From Bin80 sp964503085 (GTDB lineage: Bacteria; Bacteroidota; Rhodothermia; Rhodothermales; Bin80): a DNA stretch of 64,000 nt. Below the pieces are notes generated by a model. The model ran no database searches, was not told where the DNA came from, and worked only from the letters and a program-made list of their open reading frames with translations. The DNA lies in contig CAZCYQ010000007.1 of the NCBI GenBank assembly GCA_964503085.1, positions 1 to 64,000 on the forward strand, given 5' to 3'. Each line of letters begins with the position of its first letter. The stretch's first letter is position 1. Made by a program: the position numbers and the translations under genes. This document shows, piece by piece, positions 42,780 to 52,921 of this stretch.

Positions 42780-43892
42780 CTATCTAGTCGGCTTCCTGTG
42801 AAATGGTAATTTCCGCACAAACGCATCCAGTGTTCGGGATCGGATACATATACCTACCTTACTCCCGGGAGTTGTGAACGCCGGATTATTCGGGACATAC
42901 GCGAGAGCTATGCCACGATTCAGTGTGGGAGACTGGGATCCGCTGGTGACATGCCCAATAGGTTCTCCAGCTTCGGAAACGACCGTATAGCCTGATCTAG
43001 GAATTCCTCTCCCATCCATGACCAGGCCAACCAGACGGCGCTCAGGGCCACTGGCCTTGGTGCTCTGTAGAGCCTCCCGGCCAACAAATGCGCCCTTCTG
43101 CAGTTTGGTAACCCAGCCCAAGCCGGCCTCATAGGGGTTGATTTCTTCGGTTAGCTCATTTCCGTACAGGCAGAAACCTGCTTCGAGCCGAAGTGTGTCT
43201 CGCGCCCCAAGGCCGACAGGCGGCAGGTTGTAGTCCGAGCCCGCTTCCATGATTGCGTCCCACAGTGCACTGGTATTTTCAGATTCAACATAAAACTCAA
43301 GTCCGACCTCTCCGGTGTAGCCGGTCCGGGAAACGATCACCTTATTGAAGCCCATAAATTCACCGGCGGCCGGTCGCAGGAAGTGAAAATTTGATAATTG
43401 GTGAATAGGGTCTCCCAGGAGTTCGGCTCCAATCTTCAGCGAGTCTGGACCCTGCAATGCGAGTAGTCCCATTTGATCCGATACATCATGCAGATCTGCC
43501 CCCATAGGGTTATTGGCCTGCATCCACTCAAAGTCCTTCTCCGTATTGGATGCATTGACTACGAGCATGTAGGCACCATGATTGACTTTGTACACGAGCA
43601 GGTCATCAATCACTCCACCTGTCTCATTGCACATCAGGGTGTACATTGCTTTCCCAATACTCAGCCGGGAGACATCGTTGGTTACCAGGTGCTGCACAAA
43701 ATCGTCCGCCTTCGCTCCCATGGCAAAAATTTCTCCCATGTGGCTTACGTCAAATAATCCTGCAGATCTCCGAACGGCCTTATGTTCATCCAGAATACTG
43801 GTGTACTGTAGTGGCATACTGTAGCCGGCAAAATCGACCATACGGCCTCCTAGAGCTACATGCGTTTCATTCAGTGCGAGTGTACGTGACAT
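42780..43892 (-). CDS. gcvT: Aminomethyltransferase GcvT (glycine cleavage T protein)
   Basis: Transfers the methylene group from the H-protein-bound aminomethyl to tetrahydrofolate, releasing ammonia. Seen: the N-terminal LNETHVALGGRMVDFAGYSM, GGVIDDLLVYK with the conserved Asp pair (96-97), VVNASNTEKD, and the folate-site GYTGEVGLEFYV (191-202). The 370 residues are normal. No glycine riboswitch is possible here because the gene starts 10 bp after tyrA. Other gcv genes are not in the window. Confidence 0.95.
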   Translation of the reverse strand: MSRTLALNETHVALGGRMVDFAGYSMPLQYTSILDEHKAVRRSAGLFDVSHMGEIFAMGAKADDFVQHLVTNDVSRLSIGKAMYTLMCNETGGVIDDLLVYKVNHGAYMLVVNASNTEKDFEWMQANNPMGADLHDVSDQMGLLALQGPDSLKIGAELLGDPIHQLSNFHFLRPAAGEFMGFNKVIVSRTGYTGEVGLEFYVESENTSALWDAIMEAGSDYNLPPVGLGARDTLRLEAGFCLYGNELTEEINPYEAGLGWVTKLQKGAFVGREALQSTKASGPERRLVGLVMDGRGIPRSGYTVVSEAGEPIGHVTSGSQSPTLNRGIALAYVPNNPAFTTPGSKVGICIRSRTLDAFVRKLPFHRKPTR

Positions 43893-43902
43893 ACGTCTAG
43901 AA

Positions 43903-45003
43903 TTATGGGAGTCTGTGCGCGCGGCAACCTTGTGACTTTAACGCTGCTACCGCCGCGTCGGCCGTCCTATCGTCCTCAAGGCTTATCCTGAATGCGCCGC
44001 CGGTACCCTCACGAATTTTGAGCAGCTCAATGTCTTTGATGCTGATCCCCTGCTTAAAAAGCGTTCCTGTGATATGTGCCAGCACTCCTGGCTGATCTTT
44101 TGCGTACACGAATACATCGCTCAAGGGTCGAAGAAATCCCTTAAAATCCCGGGGGATCGTATTGCGAATCGCGCGCGCCCGCTCAAATATCGGACGGAGC
44201 TCCTGAAGATCACCACCGTGATGCAGTTGTTTCCGCGTGAATTCCAAGGCGTAAATCAAGTCATCAAGTGCTGTTCCAACGTCCGTACGATTAGCTTCAA
44301 GGACAGCAGACCACATCTCAAAAGGCGAGGAGGCAATTCTCGTCATGTCCCTGAATCCACCTGCGGCCAACTGCAAAGTGATAGGGTTAGCCTGGCTTCG
44401 GTCGGCCGCAACATTCATCAGATTTGTGGCCAAAAGCTGCGGTAGGTGACTGACACAGGCGACCACGCGATCATGCTGTACGCTGTCCATGGAAAGTACT
44501 CGTGCTCCTGTGGACTCTACGAGATGCGTCAGCGCACGATAGGCGTCAGAGTCTTCCTGCCCATCTGGGCAGAGGACGTAAACAGCATTTTCAAAGAGAA
44601 AAGAGTCTGCTCCCTTAAGTCCACTCTGTTCGGATCCAGTCATGGGATGCCCTCCGATGAAACGGATTCTGCCTGGCAGGAGGTGGGCTGCTGCTTTGAT
44701 TACGGGTTGCTTTACAGATCCCACATCGGTTACAACAGTATGAGGCCGCAGGTGCGGAGCAAGTGCGCCCAGAACCGACTCCAGAGCATTGAGTGGAACC
44801 GCCAAAAATACAGCATCAGCCCGGAGTACCGCATCAGCCACTGAACTGGCTCCGTGGTCAATCACCCCCCGCTTAATTGCTTGATCGAGCACATCCGGTT
44901 TATCAAACCCCGTGACATGTAAACTTGGTAATCGCTCTTTCCAGGCCAGAGCGAGCGACCCGCCAATCAAGCCGATGCCGATTATGGCAACGCGCTCAAT
45001 CAT
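43903..45003 (-). CDS. tyrA: Prephenate dehydrogenase TyrA with C-terminal ACT domain
   Basis: NAD(P)-dependent oxidative decarboxylation of prephenate (or arogenate) for tyrosine synthesis. The frame is open to 45222, but that part overlaps the end of clpC and is not protein-like; ATG at 45003 gives MIERVAIIGIGLIGGSLA with the dinucleotide loop at 9-14. Other landmarks: GGHPMTGSE and the active-site SVQHDRVVACVSHLPQ. An ACT domain fills the last ~75 residues (VFVYAKDQPGVLAHITG), so feedback by an amino acid, probably tyrosine, is likely. 366 residues. It starts 7 bp after clpC. Confidence 0.92.
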   Translation of the reverse strand: MIERVAIIGIGLIGGSLALAWKERLPSLHVTGFDKPDVLDQAIKRGVIDHGASSVADAVLRADAVFLAVPLNALESVLGALAPHLRPHTVVTDVGSVKQPVIKAAAHLLPGRIRFIGGHPMTGSEQSGLKGADSFLFENAVYVLCPDGQEDSDAYRALTHLVESTGARVLSMDSVQHDRVVACVSHLPQLLATNLMNVAADRSQANPITLQLAAGGFRDMTRIASSPFEMWSAVLEANRTDVGTALDDLIYALEFTRKQLHHGGDLQELRPIFERARAIRNTIPRDFKGFLRPLSDVFVYAKDQPGVLAHITGTLFKQGISIKDIELLKIREGTGGAFRISLEDDRTADAAVAALKSQGCRAHRLP

Positions 45004-45010
45004 GAGATCG

Positions 45011-47629
45011 CTATTCAGAATCTCCTTCTTCCTGAGGTTCCCCAGCTTCTGGAAGGGGCATCGACGCTGTTTCGGCCTCAAGAGAAAGGGACTCCCTCTC
45101 TTCCTGAGGTTCTTCAGCCTCTGGAGGGGGCGTTGGTGCTCTTTCGACCTCAAGAGAAAGAGTCTCGGCCGGGGAAGCGTAGTCGACCAGGATTCGGTCT
45201 CCGTTCCCCAAGCTCTGTTCAAGAATCACTTCCGCCAGCGGATCCTCTAGGTAGCGCTGGATTGCACGCTTGAGTGGTCGGGCACCGAACTTGGCGTCAT
45301 AGCCTTTTTCGACGAGAAAATCATTTGCAGAGGGTTGCAATTCAACGGAAATTCCGAGCGCCTTGACGCGTGTAAGGAGTTCCTCGGAGAGCAGCTCAAT
45401 AATCTGGTAGATGTGTTTTCTTTCCAGGGAGTGAAAGACAATCACATCATCAACCCTATTCAGAAATTCGGGATTAAACACATCCTTCAAGGCGGTTTCA
45501 ATGGTGCTCTTCATCGCCTGGTAATCAAAGGCTTCCGAGCTTTGCGAAAAACCTAACCCCAAACCGGAGTTACGGATATCCCTTGCACCAATGTTGCTGG
45601 TCATAATAACGACCGTATTACGAAAATCAACCCGCCGACCACTTCCGTCGGTCAGCACGCCATCATCAAGAACCTGCAGCAGGATGTTGAACACATCGGG
45701 GTGGGCTTTTTCGATCTCGTCTAGCAGTACAACCGAGAACGGTTTGCGACGAACTTTTTCGGTCAGTTGTCCGCCTTCATCATAGCCCACATATCCTGGA
45801 GGTGCGCCAACCAGACGGCTCACTGCAAACTTCTCCATGTACTCACTCATGTCGACACGAACGAGTGCGTCGGTAGAATCGAACAAGTATTCGGTAAGTA
45901 CTTTTGCCAGTTCCGTTTTTCCAACCCCAGTAGGTCCCAGGAAGATGAACGATCCAATGGGTCGACTGGGATCTTTGATTCCAGCCCGTGTACGGCGAAT
46001 CGCCTTGGAGAGCTTTGTGATTGGTTCGTCCTGGCCTACGATGTATTTCTGGAGGGCAGTTTCCATGCTCAGCAGCTTTTCCTGCTCGGGCTCGGACAAT
46101 CTTTCGAGCGGGATGCCGGTCATCATGGCTACCGTTGCAGTTATATCTGCTGTGGTGACATCAAAGCGCTCCTCCTCGGCCAGATGTTGCCATTCACTTT
46201 TGGCCTTATCCAGTTGCTCCTGGAGTTTCGTCTCTTCATCGCGCAAGCGGGCGGCTTCCTCAAACTGTTGTTGAGTGACCACTTCGATTTTTGTTTTCCG
46301 CGTTGCTTCAATCTGGTTTTCCAGTTCGATAATATGATCCGGTACGTGAATATTACCCAGATGGACGCAGGCGCCAGCTTCGTCAATAATATCAAGTGCC
46401 TTATCAGGGAGATGACGGTCAGTGATATATCGTTCTGAGAGGGACACAGCCAACGCTAATGCATCGTCCTGATAGATAACGTTATGGTGATCCTCGTATC
46501 GATCTTTTATCTGGCGTAGGATTTCCAGCGTTTCATCCGGTGTGGATGGATCAACCAGGATTTTTTGGAAGCGTCGGTCAAGGGCACCGTCCTTTTCGAC
46601 ATATTGTCTATACTCATCCAGCGTAGTGGCTCCGATACATTGTAGCTCTCCACGGGCCAGTGCCGGTTTGAACATATTGGATGCATCAAGTGAACCTGAG
46701 GCACTGCCCGCGCCGACAATGGTGTGGACCTCATCAATAAAGAGGATCACCTCCGGGCTTTTTTCCAGCTCCGTCATCACGGCCTTCAGGCGTTCTTCAA
46801 ACTGCCCGCGATACTTGGTCCCCGCTACCAGCGCAGCAAGGTCCAGGGTTATGATGCGTTTTTCATGCAGGACACGAGAGACTTTACGCTGGGTTATGCG
46901 CATCGCGAGGCCTTCAGCAATGGCGGTTTTCCCTACACCAGGCTCGCCAATCAGGATAGGGTTGTTTTTCTTGCGGCGACTGAGAACCTGAGCAACTCTG
47001 GCAATCTCTTTATGTCGGCCAATCACAGGATCCAATTCTCCTTTATCCGCGAGTCGGGTCAGGTCACGCCCAAAATTATCCAATACCGGCGTTTTGGATT
47101 TCGAATCTCGCGGTTTCTGAGGACCACGACTGCTCTGCGTTGGTCCGCCACGCCGGGGCTCATTCGTGCGTCTGCTTGGTGACGAGCCAGAGAGAATCGC
47201 ATCCAATTCTTTGCGTAGCACCTCATATGTGATCGAAAATGTGCCCCCAAGTATTTGTGCAGCCACATTGTCATCATCTCGAAGCAGACTCAATAGGAGG
47301 TGCTCGGTACCGATCACATCCGATTTGTAGAGTTTGGCTTCCAGATAGGTAATACGGAGTACTTTTTCAGCCTGTTTTGTCAGCGGGAGATTACCGACGG
47401 TGAGCGTGCCACCACCGGAACGCACCGTATGTTCAATCTTTTTCCTGAGTCTATTCAAGTCGCAGCCAAGGTTGCGCAGTATTCGAACAGCCACGCCCTC
47501 TCCTTCGCGGATCAACCCAAGAAGAAGATGCTCGGTACCGATGTAATCGTGACCAAGACGAATAGCCTCATCACGACTGTATGAGATCACATCACGTACG
47601 CGGTTGGAAAAGTTACTGTGTCGATCCAT
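45011..47629 (-). CDS. clpC: AAA+ unfoldase ClpC
   Basis: Class I Clp/Hsp100 ATPase that unfolds proteins for ClpP. I start it at the ATG at 47629 (MDRHSNFSNRVRDVI), not the longer frame. In order: double Clp-N repeats (first ~150 residues), AAA-1 with Walker A GEPGVGKT (about 225-232), a middle domain with a UVR-like coiled segment, and AAA-2 with GPTGVGKT (about 565-572). The 872-residue protein ends in an unusual acidic Pro/Glu-rich tail made of two 24-residue copies, encoded by a 72-bp tandem repeat. It sits 11 bp after the Fe-S carrier gene. clpP is not in the window. Confidence 0.93.
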   Translation of the reverse strand: MDRHSNFSNRVRDVISYSRDEAIRLGHDYIGTEHLLLGLIREGEGVAVRILRNLGCDLNRLRKKIEHTVRSGGGTLTVGNLPLTKQAEKVLRITYLEAKLYKSDVIGTEHLLLSLLRDDDNVAAQILGGTFSITYEVLRKELDAILSGSSPSRRTNEPRRGGPTQSSRGPQKPRDSKSKTPVLDNFGRDLTRLADKGELDPVIGRHKEIARVAQVLSRRKKNNPILIGEPGVGKTAIAEGLAMRITQRKVSRVLHEKRIITLDLAALVAGTKYRGQFEERLKAVMTELEKSPEVILFIDEVHTIVGAGSASGSLDASNMFKPALARGELQCIGATTLDEYRQYVEKDGALDRRFQKILVDPSTPDETLEILRQIKDRYEDHHNVIYQDDALALAVSLSERYITDRHLPDKALDIIDEAGACVHLGNIHVPDHIIELENQIEATRKTKIEVVTQQQFEEAARLRDEETKLQEQLDKAKSEWQHLAEEERFDVTTADITATVAMMTGIPLERLSEPEQEKLLSMETALQKYIVGQDEPITKLSKAIRRTRAGIKDPSRPIGSFIFLGPTGVGKTELAKVLTEYLFDSTDALVRVDMSEYMEKFAVSRLVGAPPGYVGYDEGGQLTEKVRRKPFSVVLLDEIEKAHPDVFNILLQVLDDGVLTDGSGRRVDFRNTVVIMTSNIGARDIRNSGLGLGFSQSSEAFDYQAMKSTIETALKDVFNPEFLNRVDDVIVFHSLERKHIYQIIELLSEELLTRVKALGISVELQPSANDFLVEKGYDAKFGARPLKRAIQRYLEDPLAEVILEQSLGNGDRILVDYASPAETLSLEVERAPTPPPEAEEPQEERESLSLEAETASMPLPEAGEPQEEGDSE
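45028..45171. repeat. 72-bp tandem duplication in the 3' end of clpC
   Basis: Two direct copies of 72 bp (24 codons), starting at 45028 and 45100, each beginning CTTCCTGAGG and containing CCTCAAGAGAAAG. They encode the repeated acidic tail of ClpC (each with PEA-EPQEE followed by LSLE). Copies differ at several positions, so the duplication is not recent. Confidence 0.85.
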
Positions 47630-47640
47630 TGGCGTCTGGT

Positions 47641-47985
47641 TCAGGCTGCAAAGCTGGATCCGCAACCACACGTCTGTGTGGCATTTGGATTATTGAAAAC
47701 AAAACCACGCGCATCAAGGCCTGCATGATAGTCAATCATGGTTCCTAAGAGGTACAGTCCCTGTCGCTTATCAATGTACAATACAATCCCATCAAAATTG
47801 AACGTAATATCGTGTTCACGAAGCTTGTCAAAGCCCAAAATGTAACTCATACCGCTGCATCCCCCACCGCGAACGCCAACCCGCAACCCATAATCTTCGG
47901 GGATTGATTTTGCGGTCAAGATTTTCTGTACCTCTTCGGCTGCACGAGGACTCAGCGTTACTGGGGCAGTAGATGAATCAACCAT
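47641..47985 (-). CDS. A-type Fe-S cluster carrier (IscA/ErpA/HesB family)
   Basis: Small scaffold/carrier that delivers iron-sulfur clusters to target enzymes. The three conserved cysteines are present: RGGGCSGMSY (Cys43) and CGCGSSF (Cys106, Cys108). The 114 residues are normal. A client in this window is IspG, but the link is only plausible. It precedes clpC by 11 bp and probably shares its transcript; whether it is IscA- or ErpA-like cannot be told. Confidence 0.92.
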   Translation of the reverse strand: MVDSSTAPVTLSPRAAEEVQKILTAKSIPEDYGLRVGVRGGGCSGMSYILGFDKLREHDITFNFDGIVLYIDKRQGLYLLGTMIDYHAGLDARGFVFNNPNATQTCGCGSSFAA

Positions 47986-48042
47986 GATGATTTCGGAATG
48001 GCCCGTACCGCCTATACATCTTCTTTCGAAGCCTGTTCCGTT

Positions 48043-49293
48043 TCAATCGAAAATGCCAGAGTCAGTATGGTGCATCAAGACCCGGGTCATGAGACGTACT
48101 GAGTGACTGAGAGCCCGTTCGTCAACATCAAAAAAGGCATCGTGGAGCGGATAGCCTGTGGCTGTGCTGCCGCGTGTGCCAACGCGAATGAGCATACCTG
48201 GAACATGCCGCAAGTAATTTGCAAAATCTTCTGCTCCCATACTGGGTACACATATATCCAATGCAGCATCTCTGCCGAAGAGATCGTGTACGCAGGTTCG
48301 AACATTCTGGCATAGTATGGGGTCGTTAATGACGGCGGGGAGACCGCCCTGATTGATTAGCTCAATCTTGACACCATGCAATTGGGCAAAATTCGCGGCA
48401 GCGTTCTGCATGTAATTAACCAGGAAAACTCGGTCACTATCATTGAGGCAGCGCAGCGTACCCTCAAACGCCACCTTGGCGGGAATCACATTATGTGCCT
48501 GCCCGGCCTCGAGCATACATACAGTAAAAACTCCAGGATTGCGGGCATCGGTGACACGCCCAATGAACTGATAGTACTGGGTCAGTAGCTGTGTGGCAAT
48601 CCATACGGTATCCTTTACGTTCTGTGGGCGGGCGGAGTGTCCGGTGCTTGGTGCAGTGACCTCGACGCGTAACCGATCAGATGATGCCGTGACCTGCCCT
48701 TCGGGTATCCCAAATTCCCCAACATCAAGTGTTGGGTCCACATGAACGCAATAGAGGGCTTCCAAGGGATCACACACTCCCGCTTCAATCATGGGGATGG
48801 AGCCGCTGGGATTGCCCTCTTCATTCGGCTGAAACAAGATTCGCACGCGCCCTCTAAGATGGCGCCGGAGTTGGTAAAGGTTTAGCGCAAGACCAATACC
48901 AACTGCCGTGTGGAAGTCATGCCCGCAGGCATGGGCAGCGCCGGCGTTCCGTGAAGCATACGCTACGCGTTTGGCATCTTGCAGCTTTAATGCATCAAGG
49001 TCGCAGCGAAAACCAATGTGTGGTCCAGAATGCTCACCGTCTATGTCTACGAACAGTCCAGTCTTTGCGTGTGGTCCAGAAACCTGCATGCCATGACTCT
49101 CCAGATGATTGCGTACCAAGCGGCTGGTGGCATATTCCTCGTAGCCGATTTCCGGGTTACGGTGCAAATGCCGACGCAGGGCGATCAAGTAGTCAACGAA
49201 ACCTTCGGATAGCTGCTCATGGTCGAATGAGGCAGGAAACGAGTATGTTGCAGGTATGGCGTCAAATGTTGACATACTTGGAGGGGGTTCCAA
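48043..49293 (-). CDS. M20D-family amidohydrolase (hippurate/N-acyl-amino-acid hydrolase-like)
   Basis: Metal-dependent amidase/aminoacylase. Seen: RRHLHRNPEIGYEEY (41-55), metal-site HACGHDFHTA (121-130), QPNEEG (155-160) with the catalytic-type Glu pair, the dimerisation domain with GHSARP and the C-terminal MGAEDFANYL. The 416 residues fit; ATG at 49275 (Met7) is an equally good start. No signal peptide. It is the first gene of the minus-strand run ending at purE, 57 bp before the Fe-S carrier. Substrate unknown. Confidence 0.9.
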   Translation of the reverse strand: MEPPPSMSTFDAIPATYSFPASFDHEQLSEGFVDYLIALRRHLHRNPEIGYEEYATSRLVRNHLESHGMQVSGPHAKTGLFVDIDGEHSGPHIGFRCDLDALKLQDAKRVAYASRNAGAAHACGHDFHTAVGIGLALNLYQLRRHLRGRVRILFQPNEEGNPSGSIPMIEAGVCDPLEALYCVHVDPTLDVGEFGIPEGQVTASSDRLRVEVTAPSTGHSARPQNVKDTVWIATQLLTQYYQFIGRVTDARNPGVFTVCMLEAGQAHNVIPAKVAFEGTLRCLNDSDRVFLVNYMQNAAANFAQLHGVKIELINQGGLPAVINDPILCQNVRTCVHDLFGRDAALDICVPSMGAEDFANYLRHVPGMLIRVGTRGSTATGYPLHDAFFDVDERALSHSVRLMTRVLMHHTDSGIFD

Positions 49294-49471
49294 AAACTTT
49301 GGGGTTATACGCTGTTAGGGTTGCCAAGGAGATTGCGAGAATGAACGTTCAAACGAAAAGTAATTTACGACGGGGGATTCCCATGCGAATTCGGCGGAAG
49401 GTATCACATGTGGTTAACAGAATTTGGTGTATATCAAATACGATGACGACAATTGATTCTGACGAATCTGC

Positions 49472-52400
49472 TCAAGAGTTTGGCTTTAGATACACATCAA
49501 CCCGGGCCAGACTCCCAGTACGGCCAAAGAGCGCGGCACTCTCCTCGGCGGAGAGTGCGAGTTCTGGCCGCTCTTCAGCGTGTTCCCCTCGAGTTTCAAG
49601 CATAGGTTTATCAGACAGATGAAAAACAAAAGGGATCTGGCAATACGTAAATGCGAGCATCCCCACATTTAGCTGCAGGGACATGAGGTTGCCGTCAAGG
49701 TCATACCAACTGAATTTTTCCCGACTCCGGCAAAATTCCGCGCTGCGGAGCAGGGCGGGATTAATACGGAGAATTCCATCGGTGATGCGAATACCCAACT
49801 CACCCCAACGACAGAGAATATCTTCCTTAACCTGCCCGGTCAGTCCAGGCTGTTGTGCTCCGCCCCAACTGGGAGTATGCGAATACGGATCTTGCGGAAA
49901 AGCACCGTACTTTGCCGGTGACTGAGTTCCGCCTAGACTATCACGGATCTTATAGTAATGCCGGGCAAGTTCCTTTTGTACGGATTGCGGTGCATCTGCA
50001 TCCACCGCATTCCAGAAGGCGCCCTGTACAGCCAGAAGCAGTTTGGAAATAATGTGCCAGTATATACACCCCAGGCCCTCGTATTTAAAAAACCGCCCGG
50101 ACCGTCCCGTGAAGGATGAGTGCTCGAACGTTTTTTCGTACAGTGCCAAAATGTTTGCCTTATCGCGTTCAGCGGATTTATAGCCCTCATTATGCAGCAC
50201 ATCCAGTAGGTTTGTTAACTCAGCAGCATTTACAAGGGATGGGTTAAAATAATGCTGGCCGTTGGCAGTTCGGGCGATCAGTCGATGATCACCTTTCTTG
50301 ATAAGTTTTCGTACCAAGGTCAGTCGCACAACATCGTTGGGGGCGATACGATTACGAGCACTGAACGTGGGGAGGTTCTTGTCTGCGTAGAGGAGATAGC
50401 TGCCCTGTCGAGTGCTGTACAGTGGACTTCGTTCCAAAGCGTTCAACAGCGCCAAAGCATCCGTGGCACCGAGGATGCCGGAGGTCAAAGCTGCAATCTG
50501 CCCCTCTAACATGAGCGGCAGTGCCTCTATCTGGATAGAACATTCAGAGGATACATGGAGGATCGTATAGGAATGTGCGAGATGATCTTCCTGGATCGCC
50601 TGCTGGAGTGTTGGACGAATGACTTTACATGCGAGGCTGCAGAATTTGGCCAGACTTGAAGCTGCAGTCAATATCGGTTCTTTCTGTATGCCATGGGCAT
50701 ACAGATTCGCGCGATACATGGAGGCCACACGTCCGAGTGCATCCATTGAGCGGTATTGGGCCGTGGGGTTATTAATTTCGCCACAACCCGCCAGTTCATT
50801 TTCGACATCACTGCACCAATCTGCCACTTCTTTGGAAACCAGGTATTGTATGTCCTCCTGTGCTTCGTATAACTGACCAAGGAACTGCAAGTATCTGTAC
50901 AAATGGAACAGCGTAACCAGGGAGCATCCCCAGCCGGCAAGTGCATTATTGGCATCATTCCATTCAGGGCGCTGTGTGTTTAGCCAAATTCCTCCACCGG
51001 GCACTAGTCCGCAGAACTTAGCTAGTGCGGGGACAAGTAATTTTTCCGCAAGCGTCACAAGAATCGGTTGACCTGCAAGAGTCTGCAGCAGGCGGCCGTC
51101 GGATCCCGTTTTCTTTACACGCTCGGAAATCCGTTCATGCAGATCCCAGTCAAAATGTACCGAGTTCTTCGGATCAGACAGGATCTGCTCATGTCCAGCA
51201 AGTCGGTAGGGTACTTGCATATAGCTGAAGATGCGCGTGTTCAGCAGCTGGGCAAGCCCGTTTGGGTCATGCGCGTAGGCCCATTCCAAAAGGCAAAGCA
51301 GGTAATTAATTTGGTGATCTCCCCAATATCCAATTGAGGCCCATGGATCCGACTCGTCAGGTACTTCCCAGTCCACTCCGCTTCGCCCGATTCGGTAGGG
51401 GTTGTATCCGTCAGCCGTAGAGGCATTGACGAACGTTGCAATCATTGCGGGATAATAGTGGGGAAAGGACCTGCCCAGTGCCTCCCAGTTCTGAAATAAA
51501 TCACGCCAGTTTCCCGAGTAGTCCAGTATCACATTACCCTTCTCGTCGTGTGTGCGAATTTCAAAAGCATTCCAGGGGCGGCTTGGGTCGCCATGTCGTC
51601 TGCTGTATCCCAGTGGGAGATATTCGGATATCAGTCGGCGCAATTGCGGATCTTCGGGTTGAGGCACCTTAGTCAGATCTACGGTACGAGGCAAGGCTTC
51701 CAGATATGGGGTGTCGGCAAGTGCATGATTGCGCACACGAACGAAATCAATCAGATCCCTCTTTTCGGCGAGATATCCGCGAAGCGGTACGCCTCCCCGC
51801 ATTACGTTGAATAGTGTGTTTGCGTAGTGTCGCGAATCATTGGAGGCCAATGCGGTCTGTTGAAAGCCGTCTGCGCTCCCAATGAGAAGACGAAGGTCCG
51901 TGGTGTCCTGCTGCTCTTGGTGACGCAGCGTTCGTACATGCGTCGCTGAATTTTCCAGAGCGGTGTGCAACAAGATCAAATCACCAGCATGCTGATCTAC
52001 GTCCGCGATTAGGTCCCAGGTAGTAGGGCGGTCTTTGACGAGGCGAAGATTGCGTTCGACGAAGAAAGCCCCCCGGCGACCACGGATATGGTGTTCCGTA
52101 TTCAATTGTTGCCCAGCCCTGTAGGCGTTCAGTTGCAGCGTGGATAGCAATATTGATACCGGACGCGGCCCATGCTGCCAAACCAGCGTGGCGGTTAAGG
52201 CTTCTTCCGGGACCGGTTGATCAACTACATGGGTACTGAGAGAGAAGATACCAACCTGTTTCTCCAGCTCATTTATTTTGTAGGCATCAACGAGTGTGCT
52301 GCGAGAACGCTGCAGTTGTGCGCCGACACCAGGGGGCAGGATATTACAGATCCCGTCCAGCACACTGACTCGTATAGGCAAGTTCCAAACGCTTTCCAGC

Positions 52401-52921
52401 CGAGCACGCCGTACAAACCCGAAGCCGTTAACGCATTGCCAACTGTAAGAGAAACGAAGGCTGAGATCACGATTGAATTCCTCGAACAACAGCTTATTGC
52501 CTGCGACATTCTTGTACAGGTTACGTTCGATCCGATATAACCCTGACTGTATAGGCGCGAATGGCTCCCAGAGCATCGTTCGATTAGAGCGTTCGACCCG
52601 CACGATAGTGATACTTCCTGTATGTGGGGCAGCATCGTGAAGCTTATCGTCGGTTACATAGGGGAAGAGTGCATGATCGGCGTTGCGGCGGCCGGCAGTA
52701 AGTGCACCGGTGCTGGAAATAAATATCCAGTGATCTCCGACGCTGGCCAAAGTGATCAGAAAAGGGGGGAGTTGATCGTAATTCCCAATTCGGTACCAGC
52801 GTTCACCGTACCGTTCCACGAACCGCCCGGTACAGGATCCACGATTCGGATGCACCTTGCCTTGTCCGACGAATATGTCCTGAGGCTCACTCTCCCGTAA
52901 CGAGGAACGGGATGTTGGCAT
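49472..52921 (-). CDS. Large conserved protein of unknown function, possible (alpha/alpha)-barrel glycan enzyme
   Basis: An 1149-aa protein without signal peptide or membrane segment. I choose ATG at 52921 (MPTSRSSLRESEPQ), which shortens the overlap with the gene upstream to 35 bp; the frame opens at 52972. The N-terminal half is beta-rich; the centre has strongly motif-like stretches: GYSRRHGDPSRPWN, YSGNWRDLFQNWEAL, NASTADGYNPYRI, VDWEVPDESDPW and IGYWGDHQINYLL. The second half is helical. The layout resembles GH94/GH36-type phosphorylases and hydrolases, but I do not recognise a named family. Its neighbour upstream is a GH2-like lipoprotein, which supports a glycan role. Function not assigned. 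Confidence 0.7.
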   Translation of the reverse strand: MPTSRSSLRESEPQDIFVGQGKVHPNRGSCTGRFVERYGERWYRIGNYDQLPPFLITLASVGDHWIFISSTGALTAGRRNADHALFPYVTDDKLHDAAPHTGSITIVRVERSNRTMLWEPFAPIQSGLYRIERNLYKNVAGNKLLFEEFNRDLSLRFSYSWQCVNGFGFVRRARLESVWNLPIRVSVLDGICNILPPGVGAQLQRSRSTLVDAYKINELEKQVGIFSLSTHVVDQPVPEEALTATLVWQHGPRPVSILLSTLQLNAYRAGQQLNTEHHIRGRRGAFFVERNLRLVKDRPTTWDLIADVDQHAGDLILLHTALENSATHVRTLRHQEQQDTTDLRLLIGSADGFQQTALASNDSRHYANTLFNVMRGGVPLRGYLAEKRDLIDFVRVRNHALADTPYLEALPRTVDLTKVPQPEDPQLRRLISEYLPLGYSRRHGDPSRPWNAFEIRTHDEKGNVILDYSGNWRDLFQNWEALGRSFPHYYPAMIATFVNASTADGYNPYRIGRSGVDWEVPDESDPWASIGYWGDHQINYLLCLLEWAYAHDPNGLAQLLNTRIFSYMQVPYRLAGHEQILSDPKNSVHFDWDLHERISERVKKTGSDGRLLQTLAGQPILVTLAEKLLVPALAKFCGLVPGGGIWLNTQRPEWNDANNALAGWGCSLVTLFHLYRYLQFLGQLYEAQEDIQYLVSKEVADWCSDVENELAGCGEINNPTAQYRSMDALGRVASMYRANLYAHGIQKEPILTAASSLAKFCSLACKVIRPTLQQAIQEDHLAHSYTILHVSSECSIQIEALPLMLEGQIAALTSGILGATDALALLNALERSPLYSTRQGSYLLYADKNLPTFSARNRIAPNDVVRLTLVRKLIKKGDHRLIARTANGQHYFNPSLVNAAELTNLLDVLHNEGYKSAERDKANILALYEKTFEHSSFTGRSGRFFKYEGLGCIYWHIISKLLLAVQGAFWNAVDADAPQSVQKELARHYYKIRDSLGGTQSPAKYGAFPQDPYSHTPSWGGAQQPGLTGQVKEDILCRWGELGIRITDGILRINPALLRSAEFCRSREKFSWYDLDGNLMSLQLNVGMLAFTYCQIPFVFHLSDKPMLETRGEHAEERPELALSAEESAALFGRTGSLARVDVYLKPNS

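Noticed and set aside
45004..45222. N-terminal extension of TyrA
   Set aside because: It overlaps the end of clpC on the same strand in another frame; the TyrA dinucleotide fold begins right at the ATG at 45003. The apparent repeats in it come from the clpC 72-bp duplication.
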